64,000 bases of DNA from Methylophilus rhizosphaerae (GTDB lineage: Bacteria; Pseudomonadota; Gammaproteobacteria; Burkholderiales; Methylophilaceae): contig NZ_FNFX01000002.1 of assembly GCF_900100975.1 (NCBI RefSeq), positions 558,001-622,000 of the forward strand, read 5' to 3'. Positions 28,598 through 36,846 of this stretch are shown one piece after another. The position numbers and the translations under genes were made by a program. The first letter of the stretch is position 1, and each line of letters opens with the position of its first letter. The notes beneath the pieces were generated by a model. That model made no database searches. It was given only the letters and a program-made list of their open reading frames with translations, and was not told the DNA's origin.

Positions 28598-30286
28598 ATG
28601 AGCCTGCTATTTACAGTCGGAGAAAGCAGCGTCACCGGCCCCCGTCCACGCAATGAGGATTACGTGGCCGTGGTGACGCCGGCCGCCTCGCAACTGGCTA
28701 TCAAGGGCGCACTGATGCTGGTGGCCGATGGCGTCAGTGGTGGCGCTGGCGGCGCCGAAGCGGCGGAAATGACCGCAAGAACCATTTCGGCGGACTATTA
28801 CGCCACGCCTGACACCTGGACCATACAGCATGCACTGGACAAAGTCGTGCAGGCGGCCAACTTGTGGGTGCTGTCACAGGCGCGCAAGCATAGCCGCATG
28901 GCTGGCATGGCGACAACCTTATCCATGCTGGTGCTGCGCGGCCAGCGTTATGTACTGGCGCATGTAGGCGATACCCGTATTTACCGCCTGCGCGAGCAAT
29001 GCCTGGAGCAACTCACCACAGACCATGTGTGGGACAGGCCGGACATGCGCCATGTACTCAAGCGGGCGGTGGGCCTGGATGACCAGCTCAATGTGGACTA
29101 TGCCGAAGGCTTGCTGCAAAGGGATGATGTGTATGCCATCGTCAGTGATGGCGTCTGGGCGGCGCTGGGCAATGCCGGAATCCACAAGGCACTGATGCTC
29201 TACCACTCACCGCAAATGATTGCCGAATACCTGACAGCACAGGCGCTGGAAAAAGGCAGCCAGGATAATGCCTCTGCTGTGGTGATCAGCATTGAGCATA
29301 TCGGCGAGGATCACCTGACCGATATGCTGGCGGATGCGCACAGCTTGCCGTTACCGGCCAAACTCACTGTGGGCAGCCAGATTGACGGATTTACGGTCAC
29401 CCGCATTATTCATGACGCCCGACTGAATATCCTGTACCAGGTCAGGAATAGCACCGGGCAATTGTTTGTGCTGAAAACCCTGCAACCGGCACGCGCTGAT
29501 GACAAAGATAGCTGCGAAGCCTTGCTGAACGAAGAGTGGCTGGCCAAGCGCGTGGTGTCGCAATGCGTACCGCAAGTGTTGCCGCTGACCAGGGAACAGC
29601 GCAGCGCACTGTATTATGTGATGACCTGGCACGAAGGCGCCACCCTGCAGCAACGCCTGGATGCCGGGCATTATTTCACCTGCAACGGTGTGGCCAATAT
29701 CGGCCAGGATCTGTTGCGTGGCCTCAGCATGCTGCACCGGCTGAATATCGTGCACCGCGACATCAAACCAGCCAATATCCATATCGGCAGTGATAACCGC
29801 CTGCGCATCCTGGACCTGGGCGTGGCGCTCAACGCAACCTTGCCCATGCCAGAACAAATGGAAAATCCCGGCACCCCCAGCTTTATGGCACCAGAGCTGT
29901 TTGATGGCAAGGTAGCTGATCGCCAGGCAGATATTTATGCGGCAGGTGTCACGCTATATCACTTGCTCACCCGCAAGTATCCCTACGGTGAAATCGAGCC
30001 TTTCCAGTCTCCACGCTTTGGCGAACCGATCCGGCCCAGCCGCTACCGGCCGGAAATCCCCGGCTGGCTGGAAAACATCATCCTCAAAGCCATTGCCAGA
30101 AAACCGGCTGACCGCTTTGAAACGGCCGAAGAAATGCTGCTGGCACTGGAGCATGGTGAGCTCAAACCCATCGTGATCCCGCGTACACCGCTGATTGCCC
30201 GCGCCCGGCTGGTGAAGTGGCAATGGCTGGCAATCATCCTGCTGTGCACCAACCTGTTACTGATTTATTTGTTACTGGTCTCCTGA
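28598..30286 (+). CDS. Membrane-anchored PP2C phosphatase-Ser/Thr kinase fusion 2
   Basis: A 562-residue paralogue of the protein at 19171. The PP2C domain (about 1-235) shows RNEDY, VADGVSGG, HVGDTRIYRL, VSDGVWA and SQDNASAV. The kinase domain (about 260-520) has the active-site Lys (FVLKTL), an intact catalytic loop HRDIKPAN (H386, D388), DLG instead of DFG at 406-408, and GTPSFMAPE. A C-terminal membrane helix (about 540-560) anchors it. The two paralogues depart from the canonical kinase at different places (catalytic loop in copy 1, DFG in copy 2). It follows narK by 23 bases, just as copy 1 follows the FNT transporter. Confidence 0.86.
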   Translation: MSLLFTVGESSVTGPRPRNEDYVAVVTPAASQLAIKGALMLVADGVSGGAGGAEAAEMTARTISADYYATPDTWTIQHALDKVVQAANLWVLSQARKHSRMAGMATTLSMLVLRGQRYVLAHVGDTRIYRLREQCLEQLTTDHVWDRPDMRHVLKRAVGLDDQLNVDYAEGLLQRDDVYAIVSDGVWAALGNAGIHKALMLYHSPQMIAEYLTAQALEKGSQDNASAVVISIEHIGEDHLTDMLADAHSLPLPAKLTVGSQIDGFTVTRIIHDARLNILYQVRNSTGQLFVLKTLQPARADDKDSCEALLNEEWLAKRVVSQCVPQVLPLTREQRSALYYVMTWHEGATLQQRLDAGHYFTCNGVANIGQDLLRGLSMLHRLNIVHRDIKPANIHIGSDNRLRILDLGVALNATLPMPEQMENPGTPSFMAPELFDGKVADRQADIYAAGVTLYHLLTRKYPYGEIEPFQSPRFGEPIRPSRYRPEIPGWLENIILKAIARKPADRFETAEEMLLALEHGELKPIVIPRTPLIARARLVKWQWLAIILLCTNLLLIYLLLVS

Positions 30287-30314
30287 GACCGCATTGAAAT
30301 GAAAAGAGGCCCCC

Positions 30315-30626
30315 ATGAGTTGGACCAGAATCTGTCCTGTTAATGATATTCCGGCGCTGGGCGCACGCGTTGTGCGTCATGGTGAAGTGGATATTGGTGT
30401 TTTCCGCACCGGAGATGATCGCGTCTTTGCCCTCCACAACAGCTGCCCGCACAAAGGTGGCCCGTTATCGCAAGGCATCGTCTATGGCGACAAGGTCGCC
30501 TGCCCGTTGCATAGCTGGAAAATCAGCCTGGTCGATGGCAAGGCAGAAGAGCCCGATATCGGCCACACCGCCTGCTATGCAGTGAAGGTGGAAAACGGCG
30601 ACGTCTATCTGCAACTGGATAAATAG
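30315..30626 (+). CDS. nirD: NirD-like nitrite reductase small subunit with intact Rieske [2Fe-2S] site
   Basis: A 103-residue single-domain Rieske protein. CPHKGG (residues about 44-49) and CPLHSW (about 63-68) supply the two Cys and two His cluster ligands, which most bacterial NirD proteins have lost. Genomic position (operon B, between kinase 2 and nasA1, with nirB1 upstream) makes it the small subunit for NirB1 or an electron carrier to NasA1. GAGG lies 5 bases before the ATG. Compare the ligand-less NirD at 36430. Confidence 0.86.
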   Translation: MSWTRICPVNDIPALGARVVRHGEVDIGVFRTGDDRVFALHNSCPHKGGPLSQGIVYGDKVACPLHSWKISLVDGKAEEPDIGHTACYAVKVENGDVYLQLDK

Positions 30627-30636
30627 TTTCAAATAT

Positions 30637-33402
30637 ATGACGCAACAGCCATTACTTGAGGCATCCAATAACACGCTGACCGCGGAGCCAGTCATGTTTT
30701 ACCCGCAACGGCGTGAAACGCGCAGCACCTGCTGCTATTGCGGGGTCGGCTGTGGCGTCATTATCACCACCGAAGGCAAGCAGATTGTCGGCGTGAAAGG
30801 CGATCCTGACCATCCGGCCAACTTTGGCCGTTTATGTACCAAGGGCTCTACGCTGCACCTGACCGCCAGACTGGATGCACGTGCCTTGTATCCGGAAATA
30901 CGCTGGTCGCGCGACTTGCCACGCGAACGTGTGAGCTGGGATAACGCACTTGACCATGTGGTCGACAAATTTGCCCGCATCATCCAAACCCACGGCCCGG
31001 ATGCGGTGGCGTTTTATATCTCCGGCCAGTTACTGACCGAAGACTATTATGTATTCAACAAACTGGCCAAAGGCCTGATAGGCACCAACAATGTCGATAC
31101 CAACTCGCGCCTGTGCATGAGTTCGGCGGTCGCCGGCTACAAAGTCACGCTGGGCGCCGACGCGCCACCGGCCTGCTACGAGGATATCGACCATACCCGA
31201 TGCCTGTTTATCGCTGGCTCCAACACGGCCTTTGCGCACCCGATTGTGTTCCGCCGCATTGAAGACGCCAAGGCGAAAAACCCGGACATGAAGATTGTCG
31301 TGGTAGACCCGCGCCGCACCGACACCGCACAACTGGCAGACTTGCACCTGGCAATTTTACCCGGCACTGACGTGGCGCTGTTCAATGGGCTGCTACATGT
31401 CATGCTGTGGGAAGGCCTGCTGGATATGCAATACATCCGCAATCATACCGAGGGCTTTGAAGCGCTCAAGGAAACCGTGCGCGAATACACACCGAAAATG
31501 GTGGCCGATATCTGCGGTATCAGCGAAACCGATATTATCCAGGCCGCCAAATGGTTTGGTGCAGGCCCTACGCTGTCCATGTATTGCATGGGCCTGAACC
31601 AGTCCATCCACGGCACCGAAAAGAATGCCGCGCTGATCAACCTGCACCTGGCGACCGGCCAGATTGGCAAGCCGGGCACAGGCCCGTTCTCCCTCACCGG
31701 TCAACCTAATGCCATGGGTGGCCGTGAAGTGGGGGGCATGGCCAACCTGCTCTCAGGCCACCGTGACCTGGCCAATGCCGAACACCGCGCTGAAGTCGCC
31801 CGGTTGTGGGGCGTGCCCGAAGTGCCAGCCACGCCGGGCAAAACCGCCGTAGAAATGTTCGACGCCGTGAAAAGCGGTGAAATCAAAGCCATCTGGATTG
31901 CCTGCACCAACCCGGCGCACTCCATGCCGGATTTGAATAACGTGCTGGCCTCGCTGCAAAATGCCGAGCTGGTCGTATTGCAAGATGCCTTTAACAATAC
32001 CGACAGCAACCAGTATGCCGATGTGTTTTTACCTGCCACCACCTGGGGCGAAAAAGAAGGCACGGTCACCAACTCCGAGCGCCGTATTACACGGGTGCGC
32101 CCTGCCGCCCCCAAGCCTGGCGAAGCACGTCACGACTGGGAGGCTGCGGTCGACTTTGCCCAGCGGCTGGCGCAAAAACTGGGCAAATCCAGCACGCTGT
32201 TTGACTACTCGGATACCGAAACCATTTTTAACGAGCACCGTGAAAGCACCCGTGGCCGTGACCTCGACATTACCGGCCTGAGCTACCACATCCTGGAAAC
32301 ACAAGGCCCGCAGCAGTGGCCATTCAAATCCGGCGCCACACAAGGCAAGGCACGCTTGTATACCGATGGCGTATTCCAGCAGCCTGATGGAAAGGCGCAG
32401 TTTTATAACACGGTGTATAAAGCCACGGCGGATAAAACCGATGCACGCCACCCTTTCCATTTACTGACTGGTCGCCTGCGCGACCAGTGGCATGGCATGA
32501 GCCGTACCGGCATCGTGCCGCAACTGTTTAACCATGAAGAACAACCCGTGATCTGGATGCATGCCAATGACATGCAACGCCGTGCGCTCAAGCATGGCGA
32601 CATTGTCAAAGTCAGCAACAGGCGTGGCAGCCTGGTCGTGCGCGTGCAGGTTTCGGACGAAGTACAGCCGGCGCAGATCTTTATGCCCATGCACTGGAGC
32701 AGCCAGTTTATGCACGGGCTGGGCGTCAATGCGCTGATGCCGGCGGCGGTTGACAAAATATCCAGGCAGCCTGAACTGAAACATGCGGCGGTCAATATTG
32801 AAAAACTGGCGCTGCCGTGGCAGATGGTGGCCATGCGCAATTGTGAGGATGCCCGACTGATCGGCCAGGTGCGCAAATTGCTGAAGTCGTTTGATTATGC
32901 CAGTTGCGGCTTGTATGGCCGAGATGCCGGGATAGTCATGTTGCGTGCCTCCCATCACGCAACACCTGACCCTGCCCTCATCGCGCAACTGGATGCCTTG
33001 CTGGATATGGCTGAAGATGCACCCATGCTGACTTACAACGATGCCAGACGCGGTATCAGCAAGCATATCCTGGTACAGCAGCACCAAGTCACCGGCGTGC
33101 GGCTGATTGGCGAGACAATGGCTGCTGACTGGTTGCGTGAAGTGATGAACCAGGGCACGCTGACAGACGAACTGCGCCGCTGGGCACTGGCTCCACTCAG
33201 TGCGCCACCGGCTGGACAGCACAGCCGCGGCAAGATCATCTGCAACTGCCTGGATGTGTCGGAAAACGAGATCATGGACACCCTGGAAATGGGCGCTGAT
33301 TTGCCGACCTTGCAGAACAAACTCAAGTGCGGCACCAGTTGTGGCTCGTGTGTGCCCGAGCTGAAACGCCTGGTTAAATTGCATGGCAAGGTGCATGCCT
33401 GA
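30637..33402 (+). CDS. nasA: Assimilatory nitrate reductase catalytic subunit with C-terminal BFD domain
   Basis: Molybdenum enzyme that reduces nitrate to nitrite in the cytoplasm. The 921-residue protein has a [4Fe-4S] N-terminal domain (C32, C35, C39, C67), the bis-MGD molybdopterin oxidoreductase body, and a dinucleotide-binding domain (about 605-715, with LLTGRLRDQWHGMSRTG). A C-terminal BFD [2Fe-2S] domain (CNCLDVSENEI...CGTSCGSC, about 868-905) completes it. No ribosome site precedes the ATG at 30637; an in-frame ATG at 30694 has GGAG 6 bases before it and would keep all ligands. It lacks a fused reductase, so electrons must arrive from a separate donor, perhaps the Rieske protein next to it. 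Confidence 0.93.
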   Translation: MTQQPLLEASNNTLTAEPVMFYPQRRETRSTCCYCGVGCGVIITTEGKQIVGVKGDPDHPANFGRLCTKGSTLHLTARLDARALYPEIRWSRDLPRERVSWDNALDHVVDKFARIIQTHGPDAVAFYISGQLLTEDYYVFNKLAKGLIGTNNVDTNSRLCMSSAVAGYKVTLGADAPPACYEDIDHTRCLFIAGSNTAFAHPIVFRRIEDAKAKNPDMKIVVVDPRRTDTAQLADLHLAILPGTDVALFNGLLHVMLWEGLLDMQYIRNHTEGFEALKETVREYTPKMVADICGISETDIIQAAKWFGAGPTLSMYCMGLNQSIHGTEKNAALINLHLATGQIGKPGTGPFSLTGQPNAMGGREVGGMANLLSGHRDLANAEHRAEVARLWGVPEVPATPGKTAVEMFDAVKSGEIKAIWIACTNPAHSMPDLNNVLASLQNAELVVLQDAFNNTDSNQYADVFLPATTWGEKEGTVTNSERRITRVRPAAPKPGEARHDWEAAVDFAQRLAQKLGKSSTLFDYSDTETIFNEHRESTRGRDLDITGLSYHILETQGPQQWPFKSGATQGKARLYTDGVFQQPDGKAQFYNTVYKATADKTDARHPFHLLTGRLRDQWHGMSRTGIVPQLFNHEEQPVIWMHANDMQRRALKHGDIVKVSNRRGSLVVRVQVSDEVQPAQIFMPMHWSSQFMHGLGVNALMPAAVDKISRQPELKHAAVNIEKLALPWQMVAMRNCEDARLIGQVRKLLKSFDYASCGLYGRDAGIVMLRASHHATPDPALIAQLDALLDMAEDAPMLTYNDARRGISKHILVQQHQVTGVRLIGETMAADWLREVMNQGTLTDELRRWALAPLSAPPAGQHSRGKIICNCLDVSENEIMDTLEMGADLPTLQNKLKCGTSCGSCVPELKRLVKLHGKVHA

Positions 33403-33406
33403 TAGA

Positions 33407-33483
33407 GAGGCGTATCTGCCACCAGGAAAAATCATGCGATATTGAGAAAAATCAATGATGGTGCAATCGCCCTGATACGCCTC
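33407..33483 (+). other. Long-range inverted repeat after nasA
   Basis: GAGGCGTATC (33407-33416) pairs perfectly with GATACGCCTC (33474-33483), starting 4 bases after the nasA stop. The 57 bases between contain further short complementary stretches (GCGAT/ATCGC, TTGA/TCAA), so a branched RNA fold is possible. There is no T-tract, so it is not a standard terminator. Between this element and the promoter at 33625 nothing else is recognised. Confidence 0.4.
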
Positions 33484-33624
33484 ATTACCGTGCACTCTAC
33501 TATCTCCATCCGCCTGGCTGGCTGCCTGTGCCATGAGTAGTCCCTCCATCCTGGCCGCCACAAACCACGCTATATCAATCACTTAACCCACGTGCGTCGC
33601 TTGCTGCGGCAGCGCAGCGCTTCC

Positions 33625-33640
33625 TGGCATGCCAATTGCT
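33625..33640 (+). promoter_or_regulatory. Sigma-54 promoter of operon C
   Basis: TGGCATGCCAATTGCT matches TGGCACG-N4-TTGCW with one mismatch and correct GG-N10-GC spacing. The predicted start near 33651 is 10 bases before the first leader hairpin. Unlike the other two promoters, no perfect GCAC-N7-GTGC site was found upstream. Confidence 0.8.
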
Positions 33641-33660
33641 TATCAGGCAATAAAGGGAGC

Positions 33661-33699
33661 TTCCACCGTCGGAAATCCCTGACTGGACAACGGCGTCCA
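33661..33699 (+). ncRNA. ANTAR/NasR-responsive antitermination leader 3
   Basis: P1 is TTCC-ACCGTC-GGAA (33661-33674, only 4 bp) and P2 is TGGAC-AACGGC-GTCCA (33684-33699). Both loops keep A1 and G4. The hairpins are only 9 bases apart, against 40 and 50 in the other two leaders, closer to the compact form. P2 shares its 3' half with the terminator arm. Confidence 0.8.
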
Positions 33700-33757
33700 T
33701 AGCTTATACGCAGCATTGCATCAGGCATTCGCGGCATAAGCTATGGACGCCTTTTTT
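33692..33757 (+). terminator. Attenuator terminator of leader 3
   Basis: A perfect 16-bp stem (arm GGCGTCCATAGCTTAT, 33692-33707, paired with 33736-33751) capped by a 28-base loop, followed by six T. It lies 77 bases before the nirB2 start. Confidence 0.9.
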
Positions 33758-33834
33758 CATTTTAAGCCTGGTAAATATTGAGTTAAACCGCAACGCATAT
33801 ATCCATATGCCTGCATCAGATGGGGAAATACACG

Positions 33835-36414
33835 ATGAATCAACACACCCGCATAGTCATAGTCGGTAACGGCATGGTGGGACATTATTTCATGCAGGAA
33901 CTGGTGAAGCGCCATCCGGACCTGCAGGCGGCAAACCTGCAAGTTACGGTGTTGGGTGAAGAACCACGTCCGGCTTATGACCGTGTGCACCTGTCCAGTT
34001 TTTTCTCCGGCAGCAGCGCTGAAGATCTGTCATTGGTCGAACCTGGTTTTTATGACCGCCCTGGCCTGGAATTACGCCTGAATGCCCGCGTCAGCCATAT
34101 CGATCGCCACCAGCATACTGTCACCCTGACTGACAATACCATCCTGCCCTACGACAAGCTGGTACTGGCAACCGGTTCTGTACCGTTCGTGCCATCGGTC
34201 GCCGGCCGTGACCGCGAAAACTGCTTTGTGTACCGCACCATCGAAGACCTGGAAGCCATGACGGCCGCAGGCAAAACCGCCAAAAGCGGCGTGGTGGTCG
34301 GCGGTGGCCTACTGGGCCTGGAATGCGCCAAGGCACTTAAAGACATGGGGCTGGAAACCCACGTGGTAGAGTTCGCCCCACGCCTGATGGCGGTGCAAGT
34401 GGATGAAGCTGGTGGCAAAGTGCTGCGCAGCAAGATCGAGAAGCTGGGCGTGCATGTACACACCAGCCGCAATACCACGGCGATTGTGGATGGCGCCACG
34501 GCCCGCCATCGTATGGTGTTCTTTGATGAAACCTGGCTGGAAACCGACATGATCGTGTTTTCCGCCGGTATACGGCCACGTGATGAGCTGGCACGTGAAT
34601 CCGGGCTGGCCATAGGTGCGCGTGGCGGTATCGCGATTGATGATTTTTCCCGCTCCAGCGACCACAACATCTACGCCATCGGCGAATGTGCCAGCTGGAA
34701 TGACGAGATGTTTGGCCTGGTCGCGCCAGGCTACGACATGGCCCGCACCGCTTGTGCACACATGTCTGGCGAAACCGGCACCACCTTCCAGGGCGCAGAT
34801 ATGAGCACCAAGCTCAAACTGATGGGGGTGGATGTGGCCAGCGTCGGTGATGCACACGGCAAGACCCATGGCTGCCGCAGCTACCAGTTCCTGGATGAAG
34901 TGCGCAATATCTACAAAAAGATTGTTGTCAGCGAAGATGGCAAGAAACTGCTGGGCGCCGTGCTGATCGGCAATGCCGATGAATACGGCACGCTGCAACA
35001 GATGACCGTCAACGCCATGCCTTTGCCGGAAAATCCTGAATTCCTGATCCTGCCAGCCAGCGATGGCAAGGAAAAACCTGGCCTGGGCGTGGACGCTTTA
35101 CCAGATACAGCAGTGCTGTGTTCCTGCAACAACGTCAGCAAGGGCGCCATTGGTGAAGCCGTGGCTGCCGGCGCTTGCAGCATAGGCGAGATCAAGTCCT
35201 GCACCAAAGCCGGTACGGCCTGTGGTGGCTGCGTGCCTTTGGTGACGCAGGTGATGAAAGCGCAGATGGTCAAGCTGGGCATGACCGTCAACAACCACCT
35301 GTGCGAGCACTTCCCTTACTCACGCCAGGAGCTGTACCACCTGGTACGCGTGGAACAGATCAAGACTTTTGGCGAGCTGTTGCACAAGCATGGCAAAGGC
35401 CTGGGTTGCGATATCTGCAAACCGACGGCCGCCAGCATCCTCGCTTCCTGCTGGAACGACTTTATCCTCAAGAAAGACCTGGCTTCACTGCAGGATTCCA
35501 ATGATTACTTCCTGGGCAATATCCAGAAAGACGGCAGCTACTCCGTGGTGCCACGCATGCCGGGCGGTGAAGTCACGCCTGACGGCCTGATTGCTATCGG
35601 CCAGATTGCCAAGAAATACAAGCTGTATACCAAAGTCACCGGGGGTGCCCGCGTCGATATGTTCGGTGCCCGCGTCGAGCAATTGCCTAATATCTGGGAA
35701 GAGCTGATCGCCGCCGGCTTTGAATCCGGCCACGCCTATGGCAAATCTCTGCGCACGGTGAAAAGCTGCGTCGGCTCCACCTGGTGCCGCTATGGCGTGG
35801 ACGATAGTGTGGGCCTGGCCGTACAGCTGGAGAACCGTTACAAGGGCCTGCGCGCGCCGCACAAAATCAAGTTCGGCGTCTCGGGTTGTACGCGTGAATG
35901 CGCAGAAGCCCAAGGCAAGGACGTAGGCCTGATCGCCACCGAAAACGGCTGGAACCTGTATGTATGCGGCAACGGCGGCATGAAGCCGCGTCACGCCGAA
36001 CTCATCGCCAGCGACCTCAGTAAAGAAGAAGCGATCCGCATGATAGATCGCTTCCTGATGTTCTATATCCGCACCGCCGACCGCCTGCAACGCACCAGTA
36101 CCTGGCGCGACAACCTGGAAGGTGGCCTGGACTACCTCCGGGAAGTCGTCATCAATGACTCACTCGGCCTGGGCGCCGAACTGGAAGCACAGATGCAGCA
36201 TGTGGTGGATAACTACCAGGATGAATGGAAGACCGCTGTTAACGACCCGGAAGTACGCAAGCGCTTCCGCAGTTTTATCAACAGCGTGGCTGGCGACAGC
36301 AATATTGTCTTCGTCGAGGAGCGCGAACAGATGCGCCCGGCTACGGTAGAAGAAAAGCAGGCGCAGAAAAAACAGGCCGCGAAGGTGATTCCTATCTTCG
36401 CCCCTACAGAATAA
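33835..36414 (+). CDS. nirB: NAD(P)H-dependent nitrite reductase, large subunit (copy 2, enterobacterial-type)
   Basis: An 859-residue paralogue of the enzyme at 24865. The N-terminus (IVIVGNGMVGHYFMQEL, PAYDRVHLSSFFS) closely resembles E. coli NirB, as does GDAHGKT further on. It has an FAD/NAD domain (1-330), a BFD [2Fe-2S] segment (CSCNNVSKGAI...CGGC), a second Cys segment (CDIC), and a reductase core with siroheme-[4Fe-4S] ligands C645, C651, C685 and C689. The ATG at 33835 follows GGGGAA by 7 bases and is preferred over an ATG at 33820. It is the first gene behind leader 3, with nirD2 16 bases downstream. Confidence 0.95.
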   Translation: MNQHTRIVIVGNGMVGHYFMQELVKRHPDLQAANLQVTVLGEEPRPAYDRVHLSSFFSGSSAEDLSLVEPGFYDRPGLELRLNARVSHIDRHQHTVTLTDNTILPYDKLVLATGSVPFVPSVAGRDRENCFVYRTIEDLEAMTAAGKTAKSGVVVGGGLLGLECAKALKDMGLETHVVEFAPRLMAVQVDEAGGKVLRSKIEKLGVHVHTSRNTTAIVDGATARHRMVFFDETWLETDMIVFSAGIRPRDELARESGLAIGARGGIAIDDFSRSSDHNIYAIGECASWNDEMFGLVAPGYDMARTACAHMSGETGTTFQGADMSTKLKLMGVDVASVGDAHGKTHGCRSYQFLDEVRNIYKKIVVSEDGKKLLGAVLIGNADEYGTLQQMTVNAMPLPENPEFLILPASDGKEKPGLGVDALPDTAVLCSCNNVSKGAIGEAVAAGACSIGEIKSCTKAGTACGGCVPLVTQVMKAQMVKLGMTVNNHLCEHFPYSRQELYHLVRVEQIKTFGELLHKHGKGLGCDICKPTAASILASCWNDFILKKDLASLQDSNDYFLGNIQKDGSYSVVPRMPGGEVTPDGLIAIGQIAKKYKLYTKVTGGARVDMFGARVEQLPNIWEELIAAGFESGHAYGKSLRTVKSCVGSTWCRYGVDDSVGLAVQLENRYKGLRAPHKIKFGVSGCTRECAEAQGKDVGLIATENGWNLYVCGNGGMKPRHAELIASDLSKEEAIRMIDRFLMFYIRTADRLQRTSTWRDNLEGGLDYLREVVINDSLGLGAELEAQMQHVVDNYQDEWKTAVNDPEVRKRFRSFINSVAGDSNIVFVEEREQMRPATVEEKQAQKKQAAKVIPIFAPTE

Positions 36415-36429
36415 TCAACGGAGTGACTC

Positions 36430-36825
36430 ATGAATCAATTACAACACACAGCAGTATCTGATGATGCCATCCTGATCACTGGCCACCTGGTCTCCAACTG
36501 CCTGGGTGCGTGGCACCCGGTGTGCGCACTGGAAGATATCTGGCCCAATATGGGCGTATGCGCCTTGATCGAAGGTCACCAGATTGCGATTTTCCGCCTG
36601 CAGGACAATCAGTTATACGCCATCGACAATCACGATCCGCATAGCGATGCCAATGTGCTGTCACGCGGCATTGTTGGCGACCTGGCTGGTGAATGTGTGG
36701 TTGCCTCGCCTATCTACAAGCATCACTACCAGTTGCATACCGGTCGTTGCGTGGAAGATGCCGGTATTTGCCTGAACACCTACCCGGTGGAACTGCGTGA
36801 TGGCGCAGTCTGGGTACAGGTCTAG
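36430..36825 (+). CDS. nirD: Nitrite reductase small subunit NirD (no cluster ligands)
   Basis: A 131-residue NirD-family protein with the Rieske fold but without the Cys/His ligands. Where copy 1 has CPHKGG and CPLHSW, this one reads NHDPHSDANVL and SPIYKHHYQLHTG, as in classical bacterial NirD. GGAG lies 6 bases before the ATG. It is expected to form the NirBD complex with the upstream NirB2. Confidence 0.93.
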   Translation: MNQLQHTAVSDDAILITGHLVSNCLGAWHPVCALEDIWPNMGVCALIEGHQIAIFRLQDNQLYAIDNHDPHSDANVLSRGIVGDLAGECVVASPIYKHHYQLHTGRCVEDAGICLNTYPVELRDGAVWVQV

Positions 36826-36846
36826 CCAGCATAGAGGCCAGTCACA

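Noticed and set aside
33517-33531. Candidate NtrC site upstream of operon C.
   Set aside because: Only the right half GTGC matches; the left half has two mismatches and the distance to the promoter differs from that in operons A and B.
32461-33582. A 373-codon open frame antisense to nasA, and similar long antisense frames (for example 26608-27414, 34309-34998, 18477-19208, 11118-11699).
   Set aside because: They lie opposite well-supported genes, show no domain, signal or ribosome site, and are expected by chance in this GC range.
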